Assembly: GCA_023391415.1 (NCBI GenBank)
Contig: JAEWAY010000035.1
Span: 1-23,477 of the forward strand
Reading direction: 5' to 3'
Length of the DNA stretch: 23,477 bases
Source: Bacteroidota bacterium
GTDB lineage: Bacteria; Bacteroidota; Bacteroidia; Cytophagales; Cytophagaceae
In this document: in pieces, positions 1 to 7,542 of the stretch
Position numbering within the stretch: position 1 is the first letter of the stretch
Layout of the letters: each line of letters begins with the position of its first letter
The notes under the pieces: generated by a model
Seen by the model: the letters and a program-made list of their open reading frames with translations, nothing else
Databases searched by the model: none
Told to the model about the DNA's origin: nothing
Made by a program: the position numbers and the translations under genes

Positions 1-177
1 TTGAACAAAGAACTGTCCAAGCGGTTTGTTATCATGTACAATTACTCAAAGAACGTGGATGAGCTTAACTCGAAAGAAAACTCAACTTGTCGGTCTAAAA
101 CCCGTCCGGCCTTAAAAACCCATTCAACCCTCAACAACCCAATCTTTTCCTACAATACTTCCTCATAAAAGCGGGTG

Positions 178-209
178 CAAAGATAAAAAGACTAATCCAA
201 ATTTCCAAA
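178..209 (-). promoter_or_regulatory. Bacteroidota-type promoter, leftward
   Basis: On the minus strand TATCTTTG (178-185) matches the -7 consensus TAnnTTTG exactly, and TTTG (206-209) lies 20 nt upstream, the normal spacing for the Bacteroidota primary sigma factor. It would drive a leftward gene at or beyond the window edge. Confidence 0.55.
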
Positions 210-347
210 ATAAAGAAGGAATATTTTTCGCCAACACCCCCCTGGTATTCTGAAGATTCTTAAACATTTCAAATCGATTCGGAATCCTGTCCGAACACAT
301 AAACACTCGTTTGTGTTTACCGTTAATTTCCTTTCGTGAAGGGAATG

Positions 348-378
348 CAAAGGTAATGGAAGAAATTGATATTGCAAT
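348..378 (-). promoter_or_regulatory. second Bacteroidota-type promoter, leftward
   Basis: Minus strand TACCTTTG (348-355) matches TAnnTTTG, with ATTG (375-378) 19 nt upstream. It lies about 170 bp upstream of the promoter at 178-209 and points the same way, so the two look like tandem promoters for one leftward transcription unit. It sits directly behind the hairpin that follows purA. Confidence 0.5.
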
Positions 379-379
379 A

Positions 380-417
380 GGTTTTGGTAAAATATTTAAT
401 AACAATCTACCAAAACC
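380..417 (-). terminator. purA: hairpin after purA
   Basis: A perfect 10-bp inverted repeat (380-389 with 408-417, loop of 18 nt) begins 14 bp beyond the purA stop codon. It has no real U-run on the minus strand, so it may be a weak terminator or an mRNA 3'-end stabiliser. Confidence 0.4.
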
Positions 418-431
418 TCATTGTCAAATCA

Positions 432-1718
432 TTAAACCAGGACTGGTTCTTTCATAATCGTTTGCTTTCTGTCTGGCCCCACCGAAATCACCTTAACGGG
501 TATTCCCATTTGCTCTTCAATGTAGGCGATATAATCAAGCAATTGTCTTGGAAGTTCCGAAAAGGACGAACAATCATCCAGTCCGCTGTTCCATCCTTCA
601 AATGTCTTATATAATGGAATAATCTCTTCCTGATCCATATCATACGGCAAAGTATCCACAATCGAACCATCCTTCAATTGGTACTTATGACAGACGTTGA
701 TTTCTTCAAAGGTATTGAGCACGTCTACTTTCATCATCCAGAGTTCTGTAGCTCCGTTGAGCATGACCGCGTATTTCAAGGCGACAAGATCCAGCCATCC
801 GCATCTTCTCGCCCTACCCGTAGTCGAACCAAACTCATTACCCTCTTTTCTCAACGTTTCGCCATTGCCGTCATTCAATTCGGTAGGAAAAGGCCCGCTA
901 CCTACTCGGGTACAGTAAGCCTTAAAAATTCCGATCACTCTTCCGATCTTTGACGGAGCGACGCCAAGCCCGGTACAAGCTCCCGCCACCATCGTATTGG
1001 AAGAGGTCACATAGGGATAAGAGCCAAAATCGATATCAAGCAGAGAGCCTTGCGCTCCCTCCGCCAATACGGTTTTGTTCCTGGCCAGGCTTTCATTAAG
1101 AAAATATTCACTTTCGACCAGATTAAAAGTTTTTAGAAACCTGATCGCTTCAAAAAACACTTTTTCCGATTCCGCCAGACTGGCGTAATCGAACTGAAAG
1201 AAGTCCAGGACTGTCTTATGCTGATCCGTGAGTTTCCGGTATTTTTCTTCAAAGCTATCCATCAGGATATCCCCTACCCTGAGACCTACCCTCGCGATTT
1301 TATCCTGATAGGTGGGTCCGATCCCTTTGAGGGTGGAACCGATTTTTTTATCGCCTTTAGACTGCTCATAAGCGGCGTCCAGCAGACGATGACTTGGCAA
1401 AATCAACTGGGCTTTTTTGGAAATAAAGAGGTTGCTCGCGAAGTCGATTGAAAAGGCGCTGAGCTTCTCGATCTCGATTTTAAAAATTACCGGATCCAAT
1501 ACGACTCCATTGCCAATCACGTTGGAGATATTATTATGGAAAATTCCGGATGGAATCTGATGCAACACATGCTTTATTCCGTCAAACTCAAGTGTATGTC
1601 CGGCATTAGGACCTCCCTGAAATCGCGCGACGACCTGATATTGAGGTGCAAGAAAATCAACAATCTTGCCTTTGCCTTCATCTCCCCACTGAAGCCCTAA
1701 CAAAACATCTACAGCCAT
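432..1718 (-). CDS. purA: adenylosuccinate synthase PurA
   Basis: Catalyses the GTP-dependent joining of IMP and aspartate to adenylosuccinate, the first committed step from IMP to AMP, in the cytoplasm. The 428-residue length is the family norm. The N-terminus carries the P-loop-like GDEGKGK (12-18) with the expected catalytic Asp13, and GGPNAGHT places the catalytic His at 41. Further conserved blocks include GSTTGRARRCGWLD and the C-terminal SVGPDR. The start is an ATG giving the typical MAVDVLLGLQWGDEG. It begins only 2 bp after the STAS gene ends and is the last gene of a Fur - STAS - purA operon. In other bacteria PurA is a known target of ppGpp inhibition, which makes the nearby (p)ppGpp enzyme gene notable. 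Identification is secure. Confidence 0.98.
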   Translation of the reverse strand: MAVDVLLGLQWGDEGKGKIVDFLAPQYQVVARFQGGPNAGHTLEFDGIKHVLHQIPSGIFHNNISNVIGNGVVLDPVIFKIEIEKLSAFSIDFASNLFISKKAQLILPSHRLLDAAYEQSKGDKKIGSTLKGIGPTYQDKIARVGLRVGDILMDSFEEKYRKLTDQHKTVLDFFQFDYASLAESEKVFFEAIRFLKTFNLVESEYFLNESLARNKTVLAEGAQGSLLDIDFGSYPYVTSSNTMVAGACTGLGVAPSKIGRVIGIFKAYCTRVGSGPFPTELNDGNGETLRKEGNEFGSTTGRARRCGWLDLVALKYAVMLNGATELWMMKVDVLNTFEEINVCHKYQLKDGSIVDTLPYDMDQEEIIPLYKTFEGWNSGLDDCSSFSELPRQLLDYIAYIEEQMGIPVKVISVGPDRKQTIMKEPVLV

Positions 1719-1720
1719 TT

Positions 1721-2065
1721 TTATTTATTCGTTAATTTAGTTTTTGCTTCCTCTTCGCTTTCTACAATCGTAAAAATCGCGTTTAGCTTGGTAATAACTA
1801 AAAGTTTACGGATCTGATCACTGGGCTTAATCAAAACGACTTCCCCTCCCTTGTTGCGAAACTTGGTAAGTATCGTAATCAGCACTCCAATGCCGCTACT
1901 ATTCATGTAGCGGACCTCGGAAAGATCAATGGCGCAGTACGCCACATTTTCGTTTATTTTATCATTTACCAGGTCAGCAAGCTCGATACCGTTGCTTTCA
2001 CCTAATAAATCTCCTTTTAAAAAGATAAAAAGAATATTCTCTTTAACCTCTATCGTGTAATTCAT
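1721..2065 (-). CDS. STAS-domain anti-sigma factor antagonist
   Basis: A single 114-residue STAS domain of the SpoIIAA/RsbV type. Characteristic features are a short beta-rich start, the stretch CAIDLSEV before the switch loop, and the loop MNSSGIG (54-60), where Ser56/Ser57 are the expected phosphorylation sites; the stretch GGEVVLIKP follows. In the known family the unphosphorylated form binds an anti-sigma factor or serine kinase of the RsbW/SpoIIAB type and releases a partner. No kinase or phosphatase gene is visible in the window, so the partner is unknown. It lies 3 bp after the Fur-family gene and 2 bp before purA, so all three should share one mRNA. The domain call is firm; the pathway is not determined. 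Confidence 0.9.
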   Translation of the reverse strand: MNYTIEVKENILFIFLKGDLLGESNGIELADLVNDKINENVAYCAIDLSEVRYMNSSGIGVLITILTKFRNKGGEVVLIKPSDQIRKLLVITKLNAIFTIVESEEEAKTKLTNK

Positions 2066-2068
2066 AGT

Positions 2069-2539
2069 TTAATTTGTCTCGTTTTTGGAACACTCGCCAT
2101 TAATACAAGTACCATACAATATCAGGGAATGATGATGGACTTTAAAACCCAGGAGTTCTCCAACCATTGTCTGAATGTTGTATATCCTTGGGTCGCAAAA
2201 CTCGACTACTTTGTGGCATTCTGTACATATCATATGATCATGCTGACGCGACCCGAACGATTTTTCATACTGCGCCATGCTGTTGGTTCCAAACTGATGC
2301 TTGGTCACCAGGTCGCAGGCGAGCAGGATATCCAGCGTATTGTATACGGTAGCTCTGCTAACCCGGTAGTTTTTATTTTTCATGTTGATGTACAGGGACT
2401 CGACATCAAAATGCCCGGGACAGGAATATATTTCTTCCAGAATGGCGAAACGCTCCGGGGTTTTGCGCAATTCCTTGCTTTCTAGATACGCAGTAAATAT
2501 TTTTTTTACCTGCTCAATGGTAGAATCTTTTGTGTTCAT
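2069..2539 (-). CDS. Fur-family metal-responsive repressor
   Basis: A 156-residue Fur/PerR/Zur-type DNA-binding protein. The winged helix spans roughly 20-85, with the recognition-helix region VSRATVYNTLDIL near 60-72. The C-terminal half has the metal-binding features of the family: HDH (100-102), CTEC (105-108), HHH (135-137) and a second cysteine pair C145/C150, so a structural Zn(CxxC)2 site appears intact. Whether it senses Fe, Zn, Mn or peroxide cannot be decided from sequence. It heads the Fur - STAS - purA operon, 85 bp downstream of the (p)ppGpp enzyme gene. The upstream gap could carry its own promoter, and autoregulation would be usual for the family. Family call secure, specificity open. 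Confidence 0.93.
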   Translation of the reverse strand: MNTKDSTIEQVKKIFTAYLESKELRKTPERFAILEEIYSCPGHFDVESLYINMKNKNYRVSRATVYNTLDILLACDLVTKHQFGTNSMAQYEKSFGSRQHDHMICTECHKVVEFCDPRIYNIQTMVGELLGFKVHHHSLILYGTCINGECSKNETN

Positions 2540-2555
2540 AGACCCGATAAAGATA

Positions 2556-2563
2556 CAAATATA
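2556..2563 (-). promoter_or_regulatory. candidate -7 element for the fur-STAS-purA operon
   Basis: Minus strand TATATTTG fits TAnnTTTG and lies 17 bp before the fur start codon. No matching -33 TTG was found at 19-21 nt, and the leader would be only about 10 nt, so this is a weak call. Read-through from the upstream gene is an alternative. Confidence 0.25.
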
Positions 2564-2624
2564 TACAGAAGATGCAAATAGTACATATGCACTACGAAGA
2601 AAAACGATTTCTAGTATATCCTAT

Positions 2625-4838
2625 TTACGCGTCTATGCGAATCACGTTAATCACATCAGATATCTTGCTGAGTTTGAGAATCAACTTATCCAGATGTTTG
2701 GTATCATGTACAAAGATCATGATTTTCCCCTCAAACATTCCGTCGTTGGTATCGACGGTGATGGAACGGATATTGACTTTCAACTCTGTCGACACCACTC
2801 TCGTGATATCGTTAAGGATACCAACCCGATCCGTTCCGATCAAGCGAATTCCTGCCAAAAAGGCCAGTTCTTTCTGTGAAGTCCACTTCGCCTTTACGAT
2901 ACGATAGCCATAATGCGACATAAGCTCGATCGCGTTGGGACAGGTAGTCCTGTGTATCTTGATTCCTTCGTTTATCGTTACAAAGCCAAACACGTCGTCG
3001 CCCGGTATGGGATTGCAACATCTCGCCAGTTTGTAGTCGATCTTGTCCATATTGTCCCCGATAAGCAGCATATCCGCGTCCGCGGCGCCCACTTTTTTGG
3101 GGAGCGTTTCCTTTTCGGAAATCACTGTCGTCTGTTTTCTGAGAGGTTTCGCTTCTCTGGGTTCTTTTCGTTCCCTGAATTTTTTAATATCCCTCGAGTC
3201 TATCAGCTCTCTGGCTATATTATAATACAGATCGTTCGCGCTTTTCAAGTTGAAAAAGACGAGCAACTGCTGAATCGTCTCATTATTCAACTCCAGTTTC
3301 ATCTGCGCGAGTTTGCGCTGAACAATTTCCTTGCCCTCATTGGCAACCTGCTTCTTATCTTCCTTCAGCGCGTCTTTGATACGCGTCCTGGCTTTGGAGC
3401 TCACGACAAACTTAAGCCAGTCCTCATGCGGCTTTTGTTTGCTTGAAGTTAAAATCTCAATCTGGTCGCCATTGTTGAGAATATAGCTCAATGGTACCAG
3501 CTTCTGATTTACTTTGGCGCCCAGACAGCGGATTCCAATCTGCGTATGAATCTCAAACGCGAAATCCAGAGCGGTAGAGCCATGAGGCAATATCTTGAGA
3601 TCTCCTTTCGGAGTAAACACAAAAACTTCCTCGTTGAATAAATCCTTTCTGAAATCATCCAGAAACTCGAGCGCTGAGGAATCGTTTTGCTCAATGAGTT
3701 CCCGTACCTTCTTTATCCAGACATCCAGTCCCGCTTCCTTGCTCACAGAACCGGTTTCCTTGTACTTCCAATGCGCGGCGTATCCTTTTTCGGCGATATC
3801 GTCCATTCGGGTAGTACGGATCTGCACCTCCACCCATTGTCCCAGCCTGCTCATCACCGTTGTATGCAGCGACTCGTATCCATTGGCTTTGGGCGTACTT
3901 ACCCAGTCTCTCAACCTATCCGGATTGGGTTTGTAATAGTCCGTAACGATCGAGTAGACCTTCCAACACAAGGCTTTCTCCTCTTCCGGTTTCGCGTCTA
4001 TAATGATCCGAACCGCGAACAAGTCGTATATTTCCTCAAAGGAAACATTGTTTTTCTTTATCTTATTCCAAATCGAAAAAATGGATTTGGGCCTGCCTTT
4101 TATGGTACAGTTTATTTGATGCGCCTCCAGCGCCTTATTGAGTGGATTGATAAATTCCTTAATAAATTTGTCCCGGGCAGCTTTCGTTTGCTTGATCTTC
4201 GTGGCGATCCCTTTGTAGATTTCAGGATCTGTATATTTAAGGTAAAGATCTTCCAGCTCCGTTTTGATGGCGTATAAGCCAAGGCGATGCGCCAGCGGAG
4301 CATATAAATAGATTGTTTCGGAAGAAATTTTCAATTGTTTGTCTCTCGGCATACATCCAAGAGTCCTCATATTATGCAGACGATCGGCAAGCTTGATCAG
4401 TATCACCCTCGCGTCGTCTGACAGAGTGAGGATCATTTTACGGAAATTTTCGGCCTGGGGAGAACTTCCCTGGTCAAAGACTCCGGCGATCTTGGTCAGC
4501 CCGTCGATGATAGAAGCGACCTTTTTTCCAAAATCCCGCTCAATATCCTCCAGTTCGAGATGAGTATCCTCAACCACATCGTGAAGCAGCGCCGCGACGA
4601 TGGAAGTCGTACCAAGTCCGATCTCCTCTACCGCGATCTGAGCTACCGCGAGCGGATGATAAATATAGGGCTCCCCTGACTTGCGACGCATATCCTTATG
4701 CGCCTGCAAGGCTGTATAAAAGGCTTTTTTGATGATCTTAGCGTCATCGTCTTTCAATACGGGCTTCGCCAGTTTCAACAGTTTCCTGTACCTCCGTATG
4801 ATTTCCTTATTTTCTAATTCTAGATCTACCTGAAGCAT
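2625..4838 (-). CDS. spoT: bifunctional (p)ppGpp synthetase/hydrolase (RelA/SpoT family)
   Basis: Makes and degrades the alarmone (p)ppGpp and is probably the organism's long Rel enzyme. Domains in order: HD hydrolase with YHPLAVA and the metal-binding LLHDVVEDT (near 84-92 from the chosen start); synthetase with the catalytic GYESLHT segment; TGS domain (EEVFVFTPKGD onward); the RIS/zinc-finger-like region (ARCCNPIPGD); and a C-terminal ACT domain (GIRLIGTDRVGIL). Both catalytic centres look intact, so bifunctional activity is expected. I chose the ATG at 4836-4838 (MLQVDLELENKE, 737 residues) because family members start at this point. A GTG at 4866-4868 would add ten residues whose DNA is nearly all A and T. 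The gene is divergent from the tRNA-Leu/tig unit and shares its 5' region. Confidence 0.95.
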   Translation of the reverse strand: MLQVDLELENKEIIRRYRKLLKLAKPVLKDDDAKIIKKAFYTALQAHKDMRRKSGEPYIYHPLAVAQIAVEEIGLGTTSIVAALLHDVVEDTHLELEDIERDFGKKVASIIDGLTKIAGVFDQGSSPQAENFRKMILTLSDDARVILIKLADRLHNMRTLGCMPRDKQLKISSETIYLYAPLAHRLGLYAIKTELEDLYLKYTDPEIYKGIATKIKQTKAARDKFIKEFINPLNKALEAHQINCTIKGRPKSIFSIWNKIKKNNVSFEEIYDLFAVRIIIDAKPEEEKALCWKVYSIVTDYYKPNPDRLRDWVSTPKANGYESLHTTVMSRLGQWVEVQIRTTRMDDIAEKGYAAHWKYKETGSVSKEAGLDVWIKKVRELIEQNDSSALEFLDDFRKDLFNEEVFVFTPKGDLKILPHGSTALDFAFEIHTQIGIRCLGAKVNQKLVPLSYILNNGDQIEILTSSKQKPHEDWLKFVVSSKARTRIKDALKEDKKQVANEGKEIVQRKLAQMKLELNNETIQQLLVFFNLKSANDLYYNIARELIDSRDIKKFRERKEPREAKPLRKQTTVISEKETLPKKVGAADADMLLIGDNMDKIDYKLARCCNPIPGDDVFGFVTINEGIKIHRTTCPNAIELMSHYGYRIVKAKWTSQKELAFLAGIRLIGTDRVGILNDITRVVSTELKVNIRSITVDTNDGMFEGKIMIFVHDTKHLDKLILKLSKISDVINVIRIDA

Positions 4839-4922
4839 ATACCCAAAATAAAGGTTTTTTTTCGCCACTTAGGAATATAAAAGCAATACAAAAATTATAA
4901 TAAAAAAAATCTCGCGAAAATA

Positions 4923-4952
4923 TTGACAATTGTTTTTTTCACTATATCTTTG
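4923..4952 (+). promoter_or_regulatory. strong promoter for tRNA-Leu (and probably tig)
   Basis: TTG (4923-4925) and TATCTTTG (4945-4952) are separated by exactly 19 nt, a full match to the Bacteroidota -33/-7 consensus. Transcription would start near 4959, about 40 nt before the tRNA. Confidence 0.75.
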
Positions 4953-4998
4953 CGCCACGATTCTGATAAACGAGCAACGAAAAGTTAGCATAAAGGAA

Positions 4999-5080
4999 GC
5001 GGATGTGGCGAAATTGGTAGACGCACTAGACTTAGGATCTAGCGCCGCGAGGCATGGGGGTTCGAGTCCCTCCATCCGCA
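4999..5080 (+). tRNA. tRNA-Leu (anticodon UAG)
   Basis: Complete class II cloverleaf. The acceptor stem 4999-5005 pairs with 5073-5079, with discriminator A at 5080. The anticodon stem CTAGA/TCTAG encloses loop CTTAGGA with anticodon TAG at 5033-5035. A long variable arm (about 5043-5055, GCC/GGC stem) is typical for leucine. The T arm GGGGG-TTCGAGT-CCCTC is intact. The CCA end is not encoded. Confidence 0.97.
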
Positions 5081-5087
5081 CAAAATC

Positions 5088-5119
5088 AACCCTCAATCTT
5101 TTACAGGTTGAGGGTTTTT
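5088..5119 (+). terminator. intrinsic terminator after tRNA-Leu
   Basis: Perfect 9-bp stem AACCCTCAA (5088-5096) with TTGAGGGTT (5108-5116), 11-nt loop, then TTT and more A/T. It lies 8 nt after the tRNA and 40 nt before the tig start. It would end the tRNA transcript or set how much transcription reaches tig. Confidence 0.75.
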
Positions 5120-5158
5120 AAATTTATACAGGTAGTAAACACTAAAACGCTCATAACC

Positions 5159-6493
5159 TTGGAAGTAACACTAGAAAAGGAATCAAAGTATACCAAGCTA
5201 AAAATCAGTCTGAAAGAATCCGACTATCAGCCCAAGGTTGCTGAAAAGCTTAAGGAATACAGTAAAAAAGCCAGCATAAAAGGATTTCGCCCCGGCAAAG
5301 TTCCCGCCGGACTTATTCACAAAATGTATGGTAAAAGCATTCTGGTTGACGAAATCAATCATATGGTTTCCCATACTATCAACGACTACATAAAGAATGA
5401 AAAGCTGAACGTGGTAGGCGACCCGATACCCGCCAGCGAAAATGACCATATTGACTGGGACAATCAAAAGGATTTTGAATTTCAATTCAACCTGGGAGTG
5501 GTTCCGGAGTTTTCCGTCGATCTCGACAAAGCCAAGGAAACCCGCTATACGATCAAGATTGACGACGCGGTACTGAATGAAACCATTGACAATCTAAAAA
5601 ATCAACTGGGTGAAATGGTTGACTCTGAAAGCGTATCTGACAACGACTTCCTGACAGGCGACCTTTCGGCGACGGAAGGAGAGCTCCGTAAAGAAGACGC
5701 TATGCTGGCGACGGACAAGCTGACCGAAGGCGCGAAAAAGCTCTTTATCGGCAAAAAACCCGGCGACACGATCACCTTCGACATCGAAAACGCCTTCATC
5801 GACGCGGCGGCGGCCGGAGTTACTACCGGATTAAGCAAAGACGAAGCGGAAGCGCTTAAAGGCCAATACTCCTTTTCCATCAAAACCATCCGTACCAGAA
5901 AGCCCGCTGAAATCAACCAAGATTTTTACGATCGCGTTTTTGGCAAGGACACTGTCACCTCCGATGATGAGTTTAAGACTAAGCTAAAGGAAACCATAGG
6001 GGAAAACTATCAGAGGGAAAGCGATCTGCTTTTAAATCGTGATATACAGGAACACCTTGTAGCGACTACGAATATTTCCATTCCTGACGAGTTTCTCAAG
6101 GAGTGGTTGCTCAAAACCAATTCGGGCAAGATGTCAGCGGAAGACATAGAAGCGCAATACGAGTATTTTCGCAAGGATCTCAAATGGAACCTGATTCGCA
6201 ATCACCTGATTGAAAAAGCCGGCATAAAAGCGGAACATGAAGAGGTGATGGCCAAGGCGAGAGAATATATCATGCAGCAGTTCGGCAATCTTCCAATCAA
6301 CGAGGAAATGGAAGAAACCCTGAATAAAATCGCCGACAACTATCTGAAGCAGGACAATGGGAAAACATACATGCAAACATTTGAGGGGGTATTGTATGAC
6401 AAAACCATCGCCTATCTAAAAGAAACGATTTCGATTACCGAAAAAGAAGTTTCCCTCGACGAGTTCAAGAAGATTGTCGAGGCCGGACAATAA
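5159..6493 (+). CDS. tig: trigger factor, ribosome-associated chaperone
   Basis: Binds the ribosome exit tunnel and shields nascent chains. The frame is open far upstream, through the tRNA, so the start has to be chosen by homology. A TTG at 5159-5161 gives a 444-residue protein starting (M)EVTLEKESKY, as expected for the family. No ATG is available before residue 67 of this form, which would delete the ribosome-binding domain. The ribosome-docking signature GFRPGKVP sits at 42-49. The central PPIase-like domain (about 150-250) and helical C-terminal arms follow. It lies downstream of tRNA-Leu and its terminator; no separate tig promoter with a good -7/-33 pair is visible. It ends 8 bp before a very strong hairpin and is followed by clpP and clpX, a common order. 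Confidence 0.95.
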   Translation: MEVTLEKESKYTKLKISLKESDYQPKVAEKLKEYSKKASIKGFRPGKVPAGLIHKMYGKSILVDEINHMVSHTINDYIKNEKLNVVGDPIPASENDHIDWDNQKDFEFQFNLGVVPEFSVDLDKAKETRYTIKIDDAVLNETIDNLKNQLGEMVDSESVSDNDFLTGDLSATEGELRKEDAMLATDKLTEGAKKLFIGKKPGDTITFDIENAFIDAAAAGVTTGLSKDEAEALKGQYSFSIKTIRTRKPAEINQDFYDRVFGKDTVTSDDEFKTKLKETIGENYQRESDLLLNRDIQEHLVATTNISIPDEFLKEWLLKTNSGKMSAEDIEAQYEYFRKDLKWNLIRNHLIEKAGIKAEHEEVMAKAREYIMQQFGNLPINEEMEETLNKIADNYLKQDNGKTYMQTFEGVLYDKTIAYLKETISITEKEVSLDEFKKIVEAGQ

Positions 6494-6500
6494 AGAAATA

Positions 6501-6565
6501 GCTACTTCATAAAAACGAAAAAGAGCGGAATGGTATTCCGCTCTTTTTCGTTTTTATGAAGTAGC
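6501..6565. terminator. 31-bp perfect hairpin terminator, bidirectional
   Basis: Arms 6501-6531 and 6535-6565 are perfect reverse complements, leaving a 3-nt loop (GGT). The inner part is a GC-rich stem (GAGCGGAAT/ATTCCGCTC) flanked by A5 on the left and T5 on the right, so it reads as an intrinsic terminator on either strand. It starts 8 bp after the tig stop codon. Confidence 0.88.
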
Positions 6566-6798
6566 GTCAATCCGGTCACGGCGATCAAAGTGACCAAATC
6601 ATCCATCACGTATCCATCTACTATATGTAACTTATGGAAGTTTCTCAATACAACATCGTCCGTTCTTCCTTTATCCTCACGAAATTGAAATAAAGGAAGC
6701 CAAAACTTAATTTGAATCAAATATTCTATTTACAAAAACAATTCTTAATTTGGTTCAGTTTTTGAAAACTCTATAAGGTCAGAAAAAGAACTTCTTTT
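6566..6798. other. tig-clpP intergenic region
   Basis: No supported gene. A minus-strand frame opens at a TTG (6718-6720) and runs for 72 codons to a stop at 6502-6504, through the hairpin. Its middle part (residues about 12-50, containing FREDKGRTDD and YVMDDLVTLIAVTG) looks somewhat protein-like, but it has no ATG start, no promoter and no family I recognise. It may be a decayed gene end or chance. The rest is A/T-rich promoter DNA for clpP. Confidence 0.35.
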
Positions 6799-6806
6799 TA
6801 TTTTTG
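6799..6806 (+). promoter_or_regulatory. clpP: -7 element for clpP
   Basis: TATTTTTG matches TAnnTTTG and lies 29 bp before the clpP ATG, which puts the transcript start about 23 nt upstream of the start codon. No clear TTG is found 19-21 nt further up, so the -33 box is poor or absent. Confidence 0.5.
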
Positions 6807-6835
6807 TTTCACTAAAAAACACATGCAGTAGTACA

Positions 6836-7528
6836 ATGCTTAACAAGGAAGAATTCAGAAAATACGCCATTAAGGATCAGTATATCGGAAGCAATATTGT
6901 GGACCAATACATCAATCATGTGGAAAGCGCGTCAGGTCACTATGTCAGGAACATGACACGTTCAGTGATTGAAGAAAGACCTACCCGCTTCGCTGAAATT
7001 GATGTTTTCTCCAGACTTATCATGGACAGGATCATATTCCTTGGTATGGGCATTGACGACAATATCGCCAATATCATCGTCGCGCAGCTATTGTTTTTGG
7101 AATCCGTGGACTCCAAGAAGGATATTCTGATGTATGTCAACAGTCCTGGTGGAAGCGTATACGCGGGATTCGGGATTTACGACACGATGCAATACGTAGG
7201 ACCTGACGTCGCGACAATTTGCACAGGACTAGCCGCTTCCATGGGAGCTATCCTCCTGACTGGCGGAGCGCCAGGCAAACGCTCGTCTCTTCCTCACTCA
7301 AGGATCATGATACACCAGCCTCTGGGGGGAGTGCAGGGTCAGGCTTCGGATATCGAGATTACCGCCAAGCAGATTCTGATCGTCAAGAAAGAGCTTAACG
7401 ATATCTTGTCGAAGCATACCGGCAAACCTATCGCGGACATAGAAAAGCATGTAGACAGGGATTACTGGATGCGCGCGGACGAGGCTAAAGAATATGGCCT
7501 GATTGACGAAGTTTTAATTAAGAAATAA
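6836..7528 (+). CDS. clpP: ATP-dependent Clp protease proteolytic subunit
   Basis: Serine peptidase that forms the double-heptamer chamber of the Clp protease and degrades proteins unfolded by ClpX. The 230-residue protein has the full catalytic triad: Ser135 in GLAASMGA, His160 in MIHQP and Asp209 in DRDYWM, spaced 25 and 49 residues apart as in the E. coli enzyme. The oxyanion-region motif NSPGGSV is at 102-108. The N-terminal extension of about 35 residues before the core is longer than in E. coli and may include a propeptide. Start is an ATG after an A-rich stretch. clpX follows 63 bp downstream in the same direction, so the two partners are likely co-transcribed with control by the stem-loop between them. 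Confidence 0.98.
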   Translation: MLNKEEFRKYAIKDQYIGSNIVDQYINHVESASGHYVRNMTRSVIEERPTRFAEIDVFSRLIMDRIIFLGMGIDDNIANIIVAQLLFLESVDSKKDILMYVNSPGGSVYAGFGIYDTMQYVGPDVATICTGLAASMGAILLTGGAPGKRSSLPHSRIMIHQPLGGVQGQASDIEITAKQILIVKKELNDILSKHTGKPIADIEKHVDRDYWMRADEAKEYGLIDEVLIKK

Positions 7529-7542
7529 CATTAACTGTACAC

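Larger units (their letters stand above)
1..431. other. gene-free left edge with leftward promoters
   Basis: No convincing coding region is visible here. Frame +1 is open from base 1 to a stop at 166-168, but its translation is low-complexity and does not look like protein. On the minus strand an ATG at 33-35 opens a frame that runs off the left edge (begins MITNRLDSS); with the promoters listed below this could be the start of the next leftward gene, but 11 codons cannot prove it. A 7-bp inverted repeat (300-306 / 313-319, loop of 6) lies between the two promoter candidates and could be an operator. What the sequence shows is the promoter-like strings and the repeat; the gene assignment is inference. 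Confidence 0.4.

Noticed and set aside
163..405. 80-codon minus-strand ORF at the left edge
   Set aside because: It overlaps both leftward promoter candidates and the inverted repeat, and the translation has no family features.
2382..2879. 165-codon plus-strand ORF
   Set aside because: It spans the 3' end of the Rel gene, the gap and the fur gene on the opposite strand, and has no protein-family features.
4869..5096. 75-codon minus-strand ORF across the tRNA
   Set aside because: It is the antisense of tRNA-Leu and its promoter (the MEGLEPP-type peptide is a well-known tRNA shadow).
5054..5158. Upstream extension of the tig frame
   Set aside because: It begins inside the tRNA and reads through the terminator hairpin; the family N-terminus starts at the TTG at 5159.
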